DNA of 64,000 bases from Pontibacter qinzhouensis (GCF_008017455.1 NZ_VRTY01000005.1:1-64000); one strand, 5' to 3'. Shown: positions 26,176-34,877, numbered from the stretch's first letter. Notes: generated from the letters alone by a model not told the origin. A program made the numbers and translations.

Positions 26176-26832
26176 CTAGTAAAACCCAAACGGACCGCGC
26201 TGGTAGCCGCCAAAGCCTGGGCCATACATGTTGTTGTAGGGCGAACCGCCTTCGGAGTAGCGAATGCCGCCGGTTACAGAAATATTGGGCGTAATTTTAT
26301 AAGTTGCTCTAAAGTCCATGCCTTGGCGGCCGGGGCTCATAAAGTTGTTGTACATAAAGTTGTTGCCCGACTGGTTCGAGAGGTCTTTCCAGAAGCTGCC
26401 GCTCACCAGCAGGCGCTCACTCACCAGGTACTCACCGCCAACATTTACCAGGTAGTGGTTGCTGCCTGTGCTGCGCCGCATCATGGTGCCGCCCTCCGGG
26501 GTTGTGGTGCTGTATTGCTGTGGCATCATGTGCATGTAAGTAAAGCTGGCAAACCCTCTGAAACGGTCGGTTATCTGGTAACGGGCCGATGGCTCCAGGT
26601 ATGTAGCGCCTCCCCAGTTGCTGATGCTGGTGCCTGCCGAAAGGCCGTAGCTCATGCGCGGACCTGAAAACGAAGGCTTCTCCTTTACAACCGAACTAAG
26701 CTCCCGGACAGGCGCTTCTACGCCTTCCGGCTCCGGCAGCTGTTCCAGGCTGGCTTTACCGGCTGTTTGGGCCATTGCCTGGCTGGCAAAGAGCAGGCTG
26801 GTTGCCAATATCGTGAATACTATATTTCTCAT
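26176..26832 (-). CDS. Predicted outer-membrane beta-barrel protein
   Basis: 218 residues. A signal peptide with the cleavage site ASQAMAQ-TA lies at residues ~1-22. The mature part alternates polar and aromatic residues (ARYQITDRFRGFASFTYMHMM, YLVNVGGEYLVSERLLVSGSF) as in a small beta barrel, and the chain ends in Phe-Tyr, which fits a barrel recognised by the Bam machinery. The Gly/Tyr/Asn-rich C-terminus is unusual. The function is unknown. It is transcribed alone. Confidence 0.75.
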   Translation of the reverse strand: MRNIVFTILATSLLFASQAMAQTAGKASLEQLPEPEGVEAPVRELSSVVKEKPSFSGPRMSYGLSAGTSISNWGGATYLEPSARYQITDRFRGFASFTYMHMMPQQYSTTTPEGGTMMRRSTGSNHYLVNVGGEYLVSERLLVSGSFWKDLSNQSGNNFMYNNFMSPGRQGMDFRATYKITPNISVTGGIRYSEGGSPYNNMYGPGFGGYQRGPFGFY

Positions 26833-26980
26833 TTAAAGGAATTACTGTTCTGAAGAAGTAATTTACGAATTTATTGTAAGAAGCCAAAATGATGCCTGCT
26901 TTGGAGAACGTGCTGACATGTTACTTGTTTTTGAGTCAGTGAAAGAAATGGAGCAGGTCCTGAGGACGCAGTTGAATTAG

Positions 26981-27037
26981 GATTATTCAAATGAAAATAC
27001 CCTTCAGAAGGTTTTAACACCATTTTATGTCAAGGGT
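26981..27037 (+). repeat. 57-base element, copy 10
   Basis: Plus-strand, 57 bases, first base G rather than A, core CCCTTCAGAAGG, end TGTCAAGGGT. It lies between two minus-strand genes. Confidence 0.85.
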
Positions 27038-27102
27038 AAAGCTCAGAAGTTGTACGTTTATTGCCGGATTTTGATCTCAGCCATGGTTTGCCTATACTGC
27101 CC

Positions 27103-27136
27103 AGACGCTCGCAGGAGCTGCGCACGCTGCGAGGTC
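27103..27136. repeat. 34-base REP-like palindrome, copy 4 (inverted)
   Basis: AGACGCTCGCAGGAGCTGCG then CACGCTGCGAGGTC. Same orientation as copy 3. It lies between two 57-base elements (26981 and 27193). Confidence 0.8.
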
Positions 27137-27192
27137 TTCCGACTATCTTTAGTCAACCATTTAACCATAAAGCCATTTAACAATCAAGAACC

Positions 27193-27250
27193 AATTATTC
27201 TAATCAAAATGCCCTTCCGGAGCTGTTCGGCTGTTTTTAGCGCCAAGGGT
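27193..27250 (+). repeat. 57-base element, copy 11, overlapping a coding 3' end
   Basis: Plus-strand, 58 bases, core CCCTTCCGGAGC, end CGCCAAGGGT. The methyltransferase gene on the other strand reads into it and takes its last ~16 codons and stop from the element. Confidence 0.85.
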
Positions 27251-27907
27251 TACCTGGTGTTGAGGTGGTGTCTTTCGGAAGACTTTTGTCTGGACCAGGC
27301 CTTTTAAGAATGGTTTAGTGTACACTTCCTGTAGCTGAAGTTGCTCAAAATGATTCTTGAAATCTGGAAGTGACCGGGCTTCTACCTGGCTTACGATACC
27401 GAAAAAAATGTACATGCTTTTCAGAAGTACCTGCTGCCACCAGGGAGCGGGAGTGGCAACCGGCCAGAAATCTGTAAAAAGCCACTGACCGTTCTGATCT
27501 AATGACCTTGCCAACCGGCTCATTAACCCCTGTAGACGGTGAGGTGGGAACAGGTCGAGCAGGAAAGGAGTAATAATGGTGTCGAACAGTTCTGTTTCCT
27601 GTAAGGCAGCTTCGGTGCCAAGTCTGAATTCTACTGTAGCACCGGCTGCCTCTAGCTTCGCAAATCGCTGCTGCGCCAGCCGGAGCATAACCGGCGATGC
27701 CTCCAGATAAAGCACCTGCAGCGGCTGACATGTCCGCAGCATTTGCTCCAGGAGCTTGCCACTTCCGCCACCTATAATTAAAACGCGCTGCTTCGCCTGC
27801 ACAAACGGAAGCAGCGCGTTTTGTGCCTGTTGCAGTTCGTTGCCAAACACCAGCCCCGCCAGCACATCGTAAAACGGTGCAATACGGTCGAAGCCTCTAT
27901 CAGGCAA
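27200..27907 (-). CDS. Class I SAM-dependent methyltransferase
   Basis: 235 residues. The SAM-binding motif VLIIGGGSGKLLEQ is near residue 42, with acidic VLYLEASP after it and FDTIITPFLLDLFPP as motif IV. The substrate is unknown. The last ~16 residues (from THR-LEU-GLY after HQV to the end) are encoded by the inverted 57-base element 11, so the natural C-terminus may have been shorter and replaced by element insertion. The final segment of the fold before that is intact. No operon partner is close: the upstream gene is 145 bases away. Confidence 0.85.
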   Translation of the reverse strand: MPDRGFDRIAPFYDVLAGLVFGNELQQAQNALLPFVQAKQRVLIIGGGSGKLLEQMLRTCQPLQVLYLEASPVMLRLAQQRFAKLEAAGATVEFRLGTEAALQETELFDTIITPFLLDLFPPHRLQGLMSRLARSLDQNGQWLFTDFWPVATPAPWWQQVLLKSMYIFFGIVSQVEARSLPDFKNHFEQLQLQEVYTKPFLKGLVQTKVFRKTPPQHQVTLGAKNSRTAPEGHFD

Positions 27908-27939
27908 GTTGGGTTTGAGTTTCGTAATAATGCGGCTGG

Positions 27940-27975
27940 TTTAGATGCTAGATACTAGCTATTAGACTTTTAAGT
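27940..27975. repeat. TTAGATGCTAGA-type tract
   Basis: TTTAGATGCTAGATACTAG and CTATTAGACTTTT. It is one arm of the same type as the inverted elements at 2229 and 32966, without a recognisable second arm. Confidence 0.35.
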
Positions 27976-28052
27976 TAAAAGAACTTGATTAGTTATGAGT
28001 TAAAGTTAAGAGGTAATCAATTCACTTATTCACTTATTCAAAATTAAAAAAG

Positions 28053-28544
28053 CTACCGGTTAAAATGGTCATCCAGAATTCCTTGCAGTTTTTGAAAAAT
28101 GTAGTCGGTCAGGTCTTTGCGTATTTGCTGCGTATTGCCTTTAAATACTTCTCTGAACTCTTCAGCTTTTCCGTCATATAAAATAGAAACGAACATAGTG
28201 CCTACCGGTTTTTCAGAAGTTTCGGAGCCGCCAGGGCCGGCAAGGCCCGTTGTGGCGATAGAGATATCGGCATTCAGGGCTTTTTTCAGGCCCATCACCA
28301 TTTCGTTTGTTACCTGCTGCGATTCGGCGGTGTAGAGGTCAAGTGTATCTTGTTTTACGCCTAAAAGTTTTTTCTTGGCTTCGGGTTGGTATACAACCAG
28401 GCTTCCCAATAACACATTGCTGCTGCCGGTGCCTTTAGTAAACTCCGAAGCCAGCATGCCCGCTGTGCAACTTTCGGCAAAAGCTACGGTCAGGCCTTTG
28501 TCTTTTAAACTCGTTAAGAGTTCCGTCAGCTCAGATTGATTCAT
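28053..28544 (-). CDS. Nicotinamide-nucleotide amidohydrolase PncC (CinA C-terminal type)
   Basis: 163 residues, the size of stand-alone PncC. Family motifs are AESCTAGMLASEFTKG near the start, SLVVYQPEAKKKLLGV, TAESQQVTNEMV and ATTGLAGPGG(S), which hold the active-site serine and backbone turns. The enzyme deamidates NMN to nicotinate mononucleotide in the pyridine nucleotide cycle. The N-terminal competence/damage domain of full CinA is absent. It is downstream of the ThpR gene on the same strand, 71 bases away. Confidence 0.9.
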   Translation of the reverse strand: MNQSELTELLTSLKDKGLTVAFAESCTAGMLASEFTKGTGSSNVLLGSLVVYQPEAKKKLLGVKQDTLDLYTAESQQVTNEMVMGLKKALNADISIATTGLAGPGGSETSEKPVGTMFVSILYDGKAEEFREVFKGNTQQIRKDLTDYIFQKLQGILDDHFNR

Positions 28545-28615
28545 ATATAAGTTTGTTTAGATAGTTGAACACGGTAAAACAGGTGATTCTCTTACTGCTT
28601 ATGCGCCCCGAAAGT

Positions 28616-29161
28616 TTAAGATAAAGGGTAGCTTTCTAAAATGCTGTACCTGGGGTGGGGCGATGCCAGCTCCGACTGCCACAGCGCCACCGCATTAACT
28701 GGTAGCTGCACTGGCGTTTCAGGCAGAAGGGTAGGTAAGGCTGTGGGTAGTGGCTTATCTTTACGGAACCGCGCCAGCGTTACGTGCGGAACAGGGTTTT
28801 GCTGTTTTGGCGGCTGCAGGGCCAACTGCTGCGTTAGGTGGCGGTTAAGTTCTTCGAAATTGGAGTTTTGTGCAAAGCGAGCCCAGAGCAGGCGCGGCGA
28901 GCGTGGGTTTGGGCCCGGCTCCAGGCAGTGGAGCGCTAACTCAAAAGCTGTGTGGCTTGCGGCAGCTATACGTATTTTCTCTTTTACATCGGGCAGCGCA
29001 CCGGCAGGCACGTTGCCAATAAAGAACAGTGTCAGATGCAGGTTCTGCTCGGGCACAAATCGTAAGGCCTCCTGCTGGTAGGGCTGCAATTGTGTGGCTA
29101 AGTAGGCCTTTAGGGCGGCAGGCAAAGCGGCTGCCACAAATAAACGAACGGTTTCCTGCAT
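28616..29161 (-). CDS. thpR: RNA 2',3'-cyclic phosphodiesterase (LigT/ThpR)
   Basis: 181 residues. The two HxT/L motifs of the 2H phosphoesterase superfamily are present: LHLTLFFIG (near residue 42) and PHVTLARF (near 127). The family opens 2',3'-cyclic phosphate ends of RNA. Its length is normal. It starts divergently from the PAP2 gene and is followed by pncC on the same strand. Confidence 0.9.
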   Translation of the reverse strand: MQETVRLFVAAALPAALKAYLATQLQPYQQEALRFVPEQNLHLTLFFIGNVPAGALPDVKEKIRIAAASHTAFELALHCLEPGPNPRSPRLLWARFAQNSNFEELNRHLTQQLALQPPKQQNPVPHVTLARFRKDKPLPTALPTLLPETPVQLPVNAVALWQSELASPHPRYSILESYPLS

Positions 29162-29272
29162 AATTTCTGATGAGATAAGTGGTGCTGCCGTATTTATTGT
29201 TCCGAATTTTAAAGAATACGTATGTAAGTGGCAGCCGTATGCAACGGCCTGTTGCGCTTCACAAATTTATTT

Positions 29273-29977
29273 ATGATCAGATCCTTTTATAAAAAAATAG
29301 TTGCCGCACTTGCGCTTTTCACGCTGGAGCTTTTTTTTGCCTGGGGCTTGTTCCTGGTGTGCATCATCTTGTTTTTGTATGTAAGCAAACAAGTGGTAGA
29401 AGGTGGTAACCTTAATTTCGATACGGCAGCTTTTAACTTTGCAGACAGTATTGCCAATACCGGTTTAACAGACTTTATCGAGGTTATCACTTTTTTCGGT
29501 TCGCGGCAATTTCTGACTCCTGCTGCGCTTTTGTTGATAGCTTATTTCCTGTTCATCAGGAAGCACCGCTGGTATTCGCTAAAAGTGCCGGTCGTGGCGC
29601 TGGGTAGCATAACGCTAAACCTGGTGCTGAAATACTTGTTCGACCGGCCACGCCCTGCTTTGCCGCACCTGGTGCACGCATCAGGGCTTAGTTTCCCGAG
29701 TGGCCACTCTATGGTGGCGGCTTCTTTTTACGGGCTACTCATATACCTGGCCTGGAAGCATATCGAAACCCCGATCTGGCGCTATACCGTGGTTGGGCTG
29801 CTAACACTCCTGATCATGCTAATTGGTTTTAGCCGTATATACCTGCATGTGCACTATGCTACCGATGTGCTGGCAGGCTTTGCTGCTGGTTTTATGTGGG
29901 TTATAATTGGTTTGTGGAGCCTGCGCAAAATAGAACGTTTTTCTAAAAAAGAGTTAACGCCGGTTATAGAAGAATAG
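29273..29977 (+). CDS. PAP2 superfamily membrane phosphatase
   Basis: 234 residues from the ATG at 29273; an upstream GTG at 29228 would add 15 unlikely residues. It has about six membrane segments. The three phosphatase signature motifs are complete: KYLFDRPRP, SFPSGHS and SRIYLHVHYATD. It removes phosphate from a lipid phosphate such as phosphatidic acid or undecaprenyl diphosphate, on the outer face of the inner membrane. The gene precedes the tRNA-Leu gene on the same strand. Confidence 0.93.
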   Translation: MIRSFYKKIVAALALFTLELFFAWGLFLVCIILFLYVSKQVVEGGNLNFDTAAFNFADSIANTGLTDFIEVITFFGSRQFLTPAALLLIAYFLFIRKHRWYSLKVPVVALGSITLNLVLKYLFDRPRPALPHLVHASGLSFPSGHSMVAASFYGLLIYLAWKHIETPIWRYTVVGLLTLLIMLIGFSRIYLHVHYATDVLAGFAAGFMWVIIGLWSLRKIERFSKKELTPVIEE

Positions 29978-30015
29978 CGTGCTGTTGCACCAACAGAAAA
30001 ATTTTCAGGAATGTA

Positions 30016-30044
30016 TTGCAAGTAGAAAAAACTTTGTAGATTTG
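30016..30044 (+). promoter_or_regulatory. tRNA-Leu promoter, TTG and TAGATTTG
   Basis: TTG (30016-30018), an 18-base spacer and TAGATTTG (30037-30044). Transcription would start ~40 bases before the tRNA. Confidence 0.6.
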
Positions 30045-30089
30045 CACTCCCAAACACGATAAATGGATGGGAATTCTGAACTACAATTT

Positions 30090-30171
30090 GCGCACGTGGC
30101 GGAATTGGTAGACGCGCAGGTCTCAGAAGCCTGTGCCTTCGGGTGTGGGAGTTCGACTCTCCCCGTGCGCA
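30090..30171 (+). tRNA. tRNA-Leu (anticodon CAG)
   Basis: 82 bases without CCA. The acceptor stem GCGCACG pairs with CGTGCGC (30164-30170), followed by discriminator A. The D arm is GGCGGAATTGGTAGACGC. The anticodon stem CAGGT/GCCTG holds the loop CTCAGAA, giving CAG, which reads CUG codons. The variable arm GTGCCTTCGGGTGT is long, as in class II tRNAs. The T arm has GTTCGACTC. CCA is not encoded. A terminator follows within 10 bases. Confidence 0.97.
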
Positions 30172-30179
30172 CTACCATT

Positions 30180-30216
30180 GCAAAGGGCCAGCTTTTCAGC
30201 TGGCCCTTTGCTTTTT
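30180..30216 (+). terminator. tRNA-Leu terminator
   Basis: GCAAAGGGCCAGC pairs perfectly with GCTGGCCCTTTGC around a 6-base loop and is followed by TTTTT. Confidence 0.92.
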
Positions 30217-30239
30217 ACACTACTTATGCTTATCGCAAA

Positions 30240-30374
30240 AACACTCTCCTTTTGTGCCTCCTGCATTGTGCTATCCTCCTGTCGCTCCAGGGTAAAGGTG
30301 CCTTAGCCCAAAACCTGCCCTTTAGAAGAACACCAAAGCTTGCTCCATACTTTAAAGCAGGTCTTAAAAGTTAA
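30240..30374 (+). pseudogene. Possible remnant of an exported-protein gene
   Basis: An open frame ending at the stop at 30372-30374 encodes a signal-peptide-like run (LLLCLLHCAILLSL) and a cleavage-like ALAQN, then about 20 residues (LPFRRTPKLAPYF). There is no start codon in a sensible place and no continuation. It may be the decayed 5' end of a secreted or outer-membrane protein gene. A second frame (ATG 30227) gives a 26-residue lipoprotein-like peptide. Chance is also possible. Confidence 0.25.
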
Positions 30375-30605
30375 CCTCAAAGTTTTATCTGAGATATTGT
30401 TTTCTGTTACCTGTAGCCTTATATTTATCTGAATAAAAGCTACTTTTCTTCATTGCTGGAGTTCAGGTCACGGCTTGCAGTTATTTGCCATTCCGGTAAA
30501 AATTGTTTCCTTCTAATTTGTACTTAATTTTTTTTGTAAAAGATGGAATAGACTCCATCTTTGTTAAAGGCACCTAGCCAATATCTACCTAACAGAACCT
30601 TACGC

Positions 30606-31181
30606 ATGAGAAAAAATCTACAAGTATTTATTTTCACTTTTCTGATCTGGACCACCGTCACCTCCTGCAACAGAGCTGTATCAGATGTAGAGAATGAGAG
30701 AGCAGGCATGAGTAATTACACCGCACCTGTTGCCACCACTCAGACTACAGTTTATTTTGTGCGACATGCCGAAAAAGAATCGAGTAACCCCAATGACCAG
30801 AATCCTGATCTTACGCCCGAAGGAAAAGCCAGAGCGGAGGCGCTGCGCGCACTGATGCAGGAAGTAGAACTTGGTGCGCTGTATGCTACCAAGTTCATCC
30901 GAACCAAAAATACGCTCATGCCACTCTCCAATGAGCGAAACCTGCCTATAGCCGAATACAAAGCCAACGACTTTACGGGGCTGCGGCAGCGGGTGCTGGA
31001 AGAAAACAGCGGCAAAACAGTTTTAGTAGCGGCCCACTCTAACACACTTTTGCCGCTGTTGAACGCTTTCGGGGCCAAAACCACTATAAACTTCATCCCT
31101 GAGACTGAATATAGTTACTTATTTAAAGTAACACTGCTCCCGGATAACACGACAAAGCTGGAGGTAAATAACTATAACTGA
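30606..31181 (+). CDS. Histidine phosphatase family lipoprotein
   Basis: 191 residues from the ATG at 30606; an upstream ATG at 30561 adds 15 residues before the signal sequence. Residues 1-22 are a lipoprotein signal ending in TVTSC. The phosphohistidine motif VYFVRHAEKE (RHA/G), the LTPEGKARAEAL segment and the second histidine in VAAHSNTLLPLL match the histidine phosphatase (phosphoglycerate mutase-like) family. It would hydrolyse phosphate esters in the periplasm. The substrate is unknown. Confidence 0.88.
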   Translation: MRKNLQVFIFTFLIWTTVTSCNRAVSDVENERAGMSNYTAPVATTQTTVYFVRHAEKESSNPNDQNPDLTPEGKARAEALRALMQEVELGALYATKFIRTKNTLMPLSNERNLPIAEYKANDFTGLRQRVLEENSGKTVLVAAHSNTLLPLLNAFGAKTTINFIPETEYSYLFKVTLLPDNTTKLEVNNYN

Positions 31182-31217
31182 TACTGCTGTAACAAAACTG
31201 GTTTACAACAGAAAAAT

Positions 31218-31246
31218 CTACTTCTCGACAGGGGGAGTAGCTTTTT
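31218..31246 (+). terminator. Terminator after the histidine phosphatase gene
   Basis: CTACTTCTC pairs with GGGGAGTAG (one G-T pair) and is followed by CTTTTTATTT. It lies 36 bases past the stop. Confidence 0.65.
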
Positions 31247-31307
31247 ATTTGCCACCTGCGGTTCTTAGGCACGTAAGCCACTTTAAACCACAGTCACTAT
31301 GCGGTAA

Positions 31308-31495
31308 CTAACAGTTAAAGTGCTAGCCGGAAGAGGAACCGAAGTTATAGCGAGTGCCAGGCACCTGGACGGGAAGAAATTGACAACAGTACAGGCGAAG
31401 TGCTGAAACAGCGGCTGGTACGCATAATACGCGACAGCATCAGGAGCCATAACTATAAGGCAGATCCCAAATTTAATATCGTTTTCCTGAAGTAG
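31308..31495 (+). pseudogene. Frameshifted gene remnant, unknown
   Basis: Two overlapping open stretches in different frames read as one protein-like sequence. The first (31311-~31370) gives TVKVLAGRGTEVIASARHLDG. The second, one frame over (~31370-31495), gives EEIDNSTGEVLKQRLVRIIR and SHNYKADPKFNIVFLK before a TAG. The second piece has strong coding character (TGEVLKQRLVRIIRD). An in-frame TAA lies just upstream of the first piece. I do not recognise the parent gene; it looks like a decayed short gene. Confidence 0.4.
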
Positions 31496-31501
31496 AAATT
31501 A

Positions 31502-31558
31502 ACCCTTGACTGTTTTTAGCCAGAAAACCTTCTGAAGGCCATTTTTATTTAAATAATT
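31502..31558 (-). repeat. 57-base element, copy 12
   Basis: Minus-strand, 57 bases, core GGCCTTCAGAAGG, end GTCAAGGGT. It begins 43 bases after the tilS stop, in the tilS direction, separated by a TTCACTCAATCACTCATTC tract. Confidence 0.85.
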
Positions 31559-31601
31559 TGCCCTTCTCCTATTCACTCAATCACTCATTCAAAATTCAAA
31601 A

Positions 31602-32927
31602 TTACTTCACCATCCTGAACTCCAGTACATGTTGCGTCTTTTCTGTTACTTTATACCGGTTATCGACACGCTGGCCTGCCACCCATACAATAGTTTGCTC
31701 AGAGGTGAGCACGAGCACCTGTTGCTTCAGGTTAGCCGGTACTTTACGGTCTACCAGAAAATCGCTGATCTTCTTTTTGCCGTTCATGCCGAGCGGCACA
31801 AACCAGTCGCCTTCCTGCCAGGGGCGCAGCTTGAGCGGGAACTTGAGCAAATCGGCATCTAGTGCGGCCACATGCGGTTTGGTATTCAGTTTGTAGCTGC
31901 CAGCTTCGTAGGCTGTAATAGCAAGACGGACATGTGGCTCCTGCACCTCCTGCTGGCTTTCATTAATCTGGATGCTGCCAAAGCTGCTCAGGTTTCGGAA
32001 GGTAATAACTAGTTGCTCCCGGTCTTTTACCAGCGTGTGCGTAGGCGATTCGAACTGTTTGCCTGAAAGCCCGTCGAGTGCCTGTACCAGCTCCAGCACC
32101 ACCGTGTAGCTGAAGTTATAAGGCTTTAGCAGCTCGTGCAGCACCACCGGTAAGCCTTTTGCTTCGCGCAACGGAGCTAAATCAATATATACCACGTTTT
32201 CTTCCTGCCTTACACTTTGCTGCTCCAGGCTCTCAATATAAGCCGCCACTATGGCCTCGGCGTGGCTCACGCGCTCGGCAGTCTGCTGCAGCGTTTCCTC
32301 CAGGTTCGGATTAATCTCCTTCAGCGCCGGAATTACATCGTGCCTTATTTTGTTGCGCTGGTACTTGGTGCTCAGGTTAGAGCTGTCTTCGCGCCATATA
32401 ATGTGGTTGGTCGTTACGAAATCGTAGATATCGTCTTTGGTGAGCGAGAGCATCGGGCGGATGATGTGGCCGTTTTTAGGAGGAATGCCATGCAGCCCGG
32501 CAATGCCGGTGCCTTTGGCCAGGTGGAGCAATATGGTCTCGGATGTGTCGTTGCTATGGTGGGCGGTGGCAATATAGTCGTAGCCTTCCTGCTGGCGCAC
32601 CTGCTCAAACCAGGCATAGCGCAGGGTACGGGCCGCCATTTGTGTCGAAATGCTTTCTTGCTCGGCAAATGCGGTGGTGCTGAAGTTTTCGGTAAAAAAG
32701 GGCACTTCGTACTTTTTGGCTAGCTTTTTGACGAATACCTGGTCAGCCTCCGACTCTTCGGCACGAAGGCCGAAGTTGCAGTGCGCAATGGCAAAATCGA
32801 ACTTGAGCTGGTGCAGCACTTCGCAAAGCACCACCGAATCGATGCCTCCACTAACAGTAGCCAGAATACGGCTATCGGTTTGGCAAAGGTTATGCAACTG
32901 TATAAAACCTAAAACTTTTTGGAGCAT
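31602..32927 (-). CDS. tilS: tRNA(Ile)-lysidine synthase
   Basis: 441 residues. The PP-loop ATPase motif SGGIDSVVL (near residue 26) is intact, followed by IAHCNFGLR and TAHHSNDTSETILL of the N-terminal catalytic domain. The C-terminal TilS-C domain with LRPWQEGDWFVPLGMNGKKKISDFLVD is present (near 365-410). It adds lysine to C34 of tRNA-Ile(CAU), so that it reads AUA and no longer AUG. It is divergent from the OstA-like gene, across a heptamer-armed repeat. Confidence 0.95.
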   Translation of the reverse strand: MLQKVLGFIQLHNLCQTDSRILATVSGGIDSVVLCEVLHQLKFDFAIAHCNFGLRAEESEADQVFVKKLAKKYEVPFFTENFSTTAFAEQESISTQMAARTLRYAWFEQVRQQEGYDYIATAHHSNDTSETILLHLAKGTGIAGLHGIPPKNGHIIRPMLSLTKDDIYDFVTTNHIIWREDSSNLSTKYQRNKIRHDVIPALKEINPNLEETLQQTAERVSHAEAIVAAYIESLEQQSVRQEENVVYIDLAPLREAKGLPVVLHELLKPYNFSYTVVLELVQALDGLSGKQFESPTHTLVKDREQLVITFRNLSSFGSIQINESQQEVQEPHVRLAITAYEAGSYKLNTKPHVAALDADLLKFPLKLRPWQEGDWFVPLGMNGKKKISDFLVDRKVPANLKQQVLVLTSEQTIVWVAGQRVDNRYKVTEKTQHVLEFRMVK

Positions 32928-32965
32928 ATGGAGCAGGTGGTAAATTTTTTCTAATTTTGAATTTT

Positions 32966-33127
32966 TATGAGATATTAGATTTTAGACATGAGATGAAATA
33001 TTCCTGATTCTCTCTTCTTAGTCAGTTCATCAAGCGTTGCGATAAACAATTAATAGATCTTCCGGAAAAGAAGAGTTTAATCTCAACCCAGAAATCTAAC
33101 ATCTATAATCTAATATCTAACTTCTAA
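32966..33127. repeat. Heptamer-armed inverted repeat element, copy 2
   Basis: The left arm (32966-32993) reads GAGATATTAGATTTTAGACA. The right arm (33087-33127) reads as repeats of ATCTAACATCTATAATC and TAATATCTAACTTCTAAA, complementary in kind. The core shares AAATATxCCT, ATTCTCTCTTC-like and TTCCGGAAAA words with the element before pheT. It ends 7 bases before the OstA-like ATG. Confidence 0.5.
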
Positions 33128-33133
33128 AAAACG

Positions 33134-34852
33134 ATGTTCACAAAAATACTGTTTTCTCTTGTCTTTATGCTGATGTCTTTTGCTGTTTTAGGGCAGCAGG
33201 CACGGCAGGATAGGGTAGAACTGCAGGGAGCCGACAGCTTGAAAGGCGGCATCTTTAACGGGCAGCGCATAACAAAACTCCTCGGGAACGTAAAGTTTAA
33301 GCAACAGGATACCTTTCTGTTTGCTGACTCGGTGTACAAATATGCTGATACCGAGATTCTGGAAGCTTTTGGAAATGTGCGCATTAACCAGGCCGACACT
33401 GTAACCATAACCGGTAACCGCGCCACTTACGATGGCGACAAGCGCACGGCCCGCATGATCGGTAACGTGGTAATGAAAGACCCGCGTATGACCCTGACCA
33501 CCCCCAGCCTCGACTACGACCTGACCACCCGCACCGCGGTATACACAGAAGGTGGCACCATAGTAGACCCCGAAAACCGCCTGCAAAGCCGCAGGGGCAC
33601 CTACGATACCAACTCCAAGATGTTTACCTTCCGGCAAGATGTAAAAGTATTCTCTAAAGACTACGACATCACGGCCGAAAATATGCGCTACAACAGCGAA
33701 AGCAAGATTGTGTACTTTCAGGGGCCAACTTTTATAAAAGGCAAGCAAGGCGATCTGTACGCCGAAGAAGGCACCTATGACACCATCATGAGGGTATCTG
33801 ACTTTGGCAAAAATGCCTACATTTTAACACCGGAGTACAGACTCGGAGGCGAGAAGCTATTTTATAACGAGGGCACCGGCTATGGTTATGCCCAGCGCAA
33901 CGTTACCATGCGCTCGCTTAAAGACGATGTAACCATAAGAGGGGAGGTAGGCCGTTACTGGCGCGAGACCGGTGTGGCAAAAGTGCACGGCAGCCCAAAA
34001 ATGGAAACTCTTATGGATGGCGATACACTCTTTATGGCAGCCGATACGCTTATTTCCAGAGAGTCTAAAGCACCGGATATGCCTAGTATGCTGTATGCTT
34101 ACCATGGCGTAAAAATCTACAAATCAGATCTGCAGGGCAAGTGCGACTCGTTGAGCTACAACCGCACCGACTCTATCATGTACATGAACAGGAACCCTGT
34201 GCTGTGGAGCGATAACAGTCAGATTGTGTCAGATACTATTCATATACACATGCGCAACAAGACAATAGACCGGATGTACATGTTTAGCAGCGCGTTTATT
34301 TCTTCTGAAGACTCCATTCAGAACTTTAACCAGGTAAAAGGTCGCGACATGGTGGCTTTTTTTAAGGAAGGAAAAATCAGGAGGGTGAATGTGGAGGGCA
34401 ACGGCGAGAGCCTCTATTTTGTGCTGGAGGGCGATACGTTGCTCACCGGCCTTAACAAAGCCATCTGCAGCAATATGGTGCTCAAATTCTCTGAAGAAAA
34501 TAAACTGAACACTATCTCGTTTCTGGTAAGTCCGGATGCCAGCTTTATTCCGCCGCATGAACTGAAAGAGCCGGACAAAACGTTGGAAGGGTTTGAGTGG
34601 CTGTCGGAATTACGGCCAGAGCGGAAAGATATATTTGTGCAACGTGTGCCGGTGGTGCAGCCACAGCCTGTGCAGCAGCAGCAGGCTCCAAAAGAGAGTG
34701 TTTCCGGTTTGGCAACGCCATCGGTCCGCGTAAAGCCTGTTGTGCAGTCTAAACCCGCAGCACCTGCCAAACCACCAGTTAATAGCCAAGTGCCAGCAAA
34801 GCCAGTAGCAGCTCCGGGAGGAACTAAGCTTAAGAAGGCTGGGAATAACTAG
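33134..34852 (+). CDS. OstA-like protein (LPS transport, LptA/LptD-N type)
   Basis: 572 residues. A signal peptide (residues ~1-20) precedes many short beta repeats with the OstA/LptA pattern: LLGNVKFKQQDTFLFADSV, AFGNVRINQADTVTITGNRATYDGD, MIGNVVMKDP, and TFRQDVKVFSKDYDITAENMRY. Such beta-jellyroll repeats carry LPS across the periplasm. The last ~75 residues are a Pro/Gln/Lys-rich low-complexity tail ending KLKKAGNN. The gene is next to tilS and followed, after a 57-base element, by bamD. The exact Lpt partner role is inferred. Confidence 0.85.
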   Translation: MFTKILFSLVFMLMSFAVLGQQARQDRVELQGADSLKGGIFNGQRITKLLGNVKFKQQDTFLFADSVYKYADTEILEAFGNVRINQADTVTITGNRATYDGDKRTARMIGNVVMKDPRMTLTTPSLDYDLTTRTAVYTEGGTIVDPENRLQSRRGTYDTNSKMFTFRQDVKVFSKDYDITAENMRYNSESKIVYFQGPTFIKGKQGDLYAEEGTYDTIMRVSDFGKNAYILTPEYRLGGEKLFYNEGTGYGYAQRNVTMRSLKDDVTIRGEVGRYWRETGVAKVHGSPKMETLMDGDTLFMAADTLISRESKAPDMPSMLYAYHGVKIYKSDLQGKCDSLSYNRTDSIMYMNRNPVLWSDNSQIVSDTIHIHMRNKTIDRMYMFSSAFISSEDSIQNFNQVKGRDMVAFFKEGKIRRVNVEGNGESLYFVLEGDTLLTGLNKAICSNMVLKFSEENKLNTISFLVSPDASFIPPHELKEPDKTLEGFEWLSELRPERKDIFVQRVPVVQPQPVQQQQAPKESVSGLATPSVRVKPVVQSKPAAPAKPPVNSQVPAKPVAAPGGTKLKKAGNN

Positions 34853-34877
34853 TATCAGGTTACCTCAGATGCTAATC

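Noticed and set aside
30063..30374. 103-codon frame across tRNA-Leu
   Set aside because: Its first half translates the tRNA gene and its terminator; only the tail could be a remnant and is listed separately.
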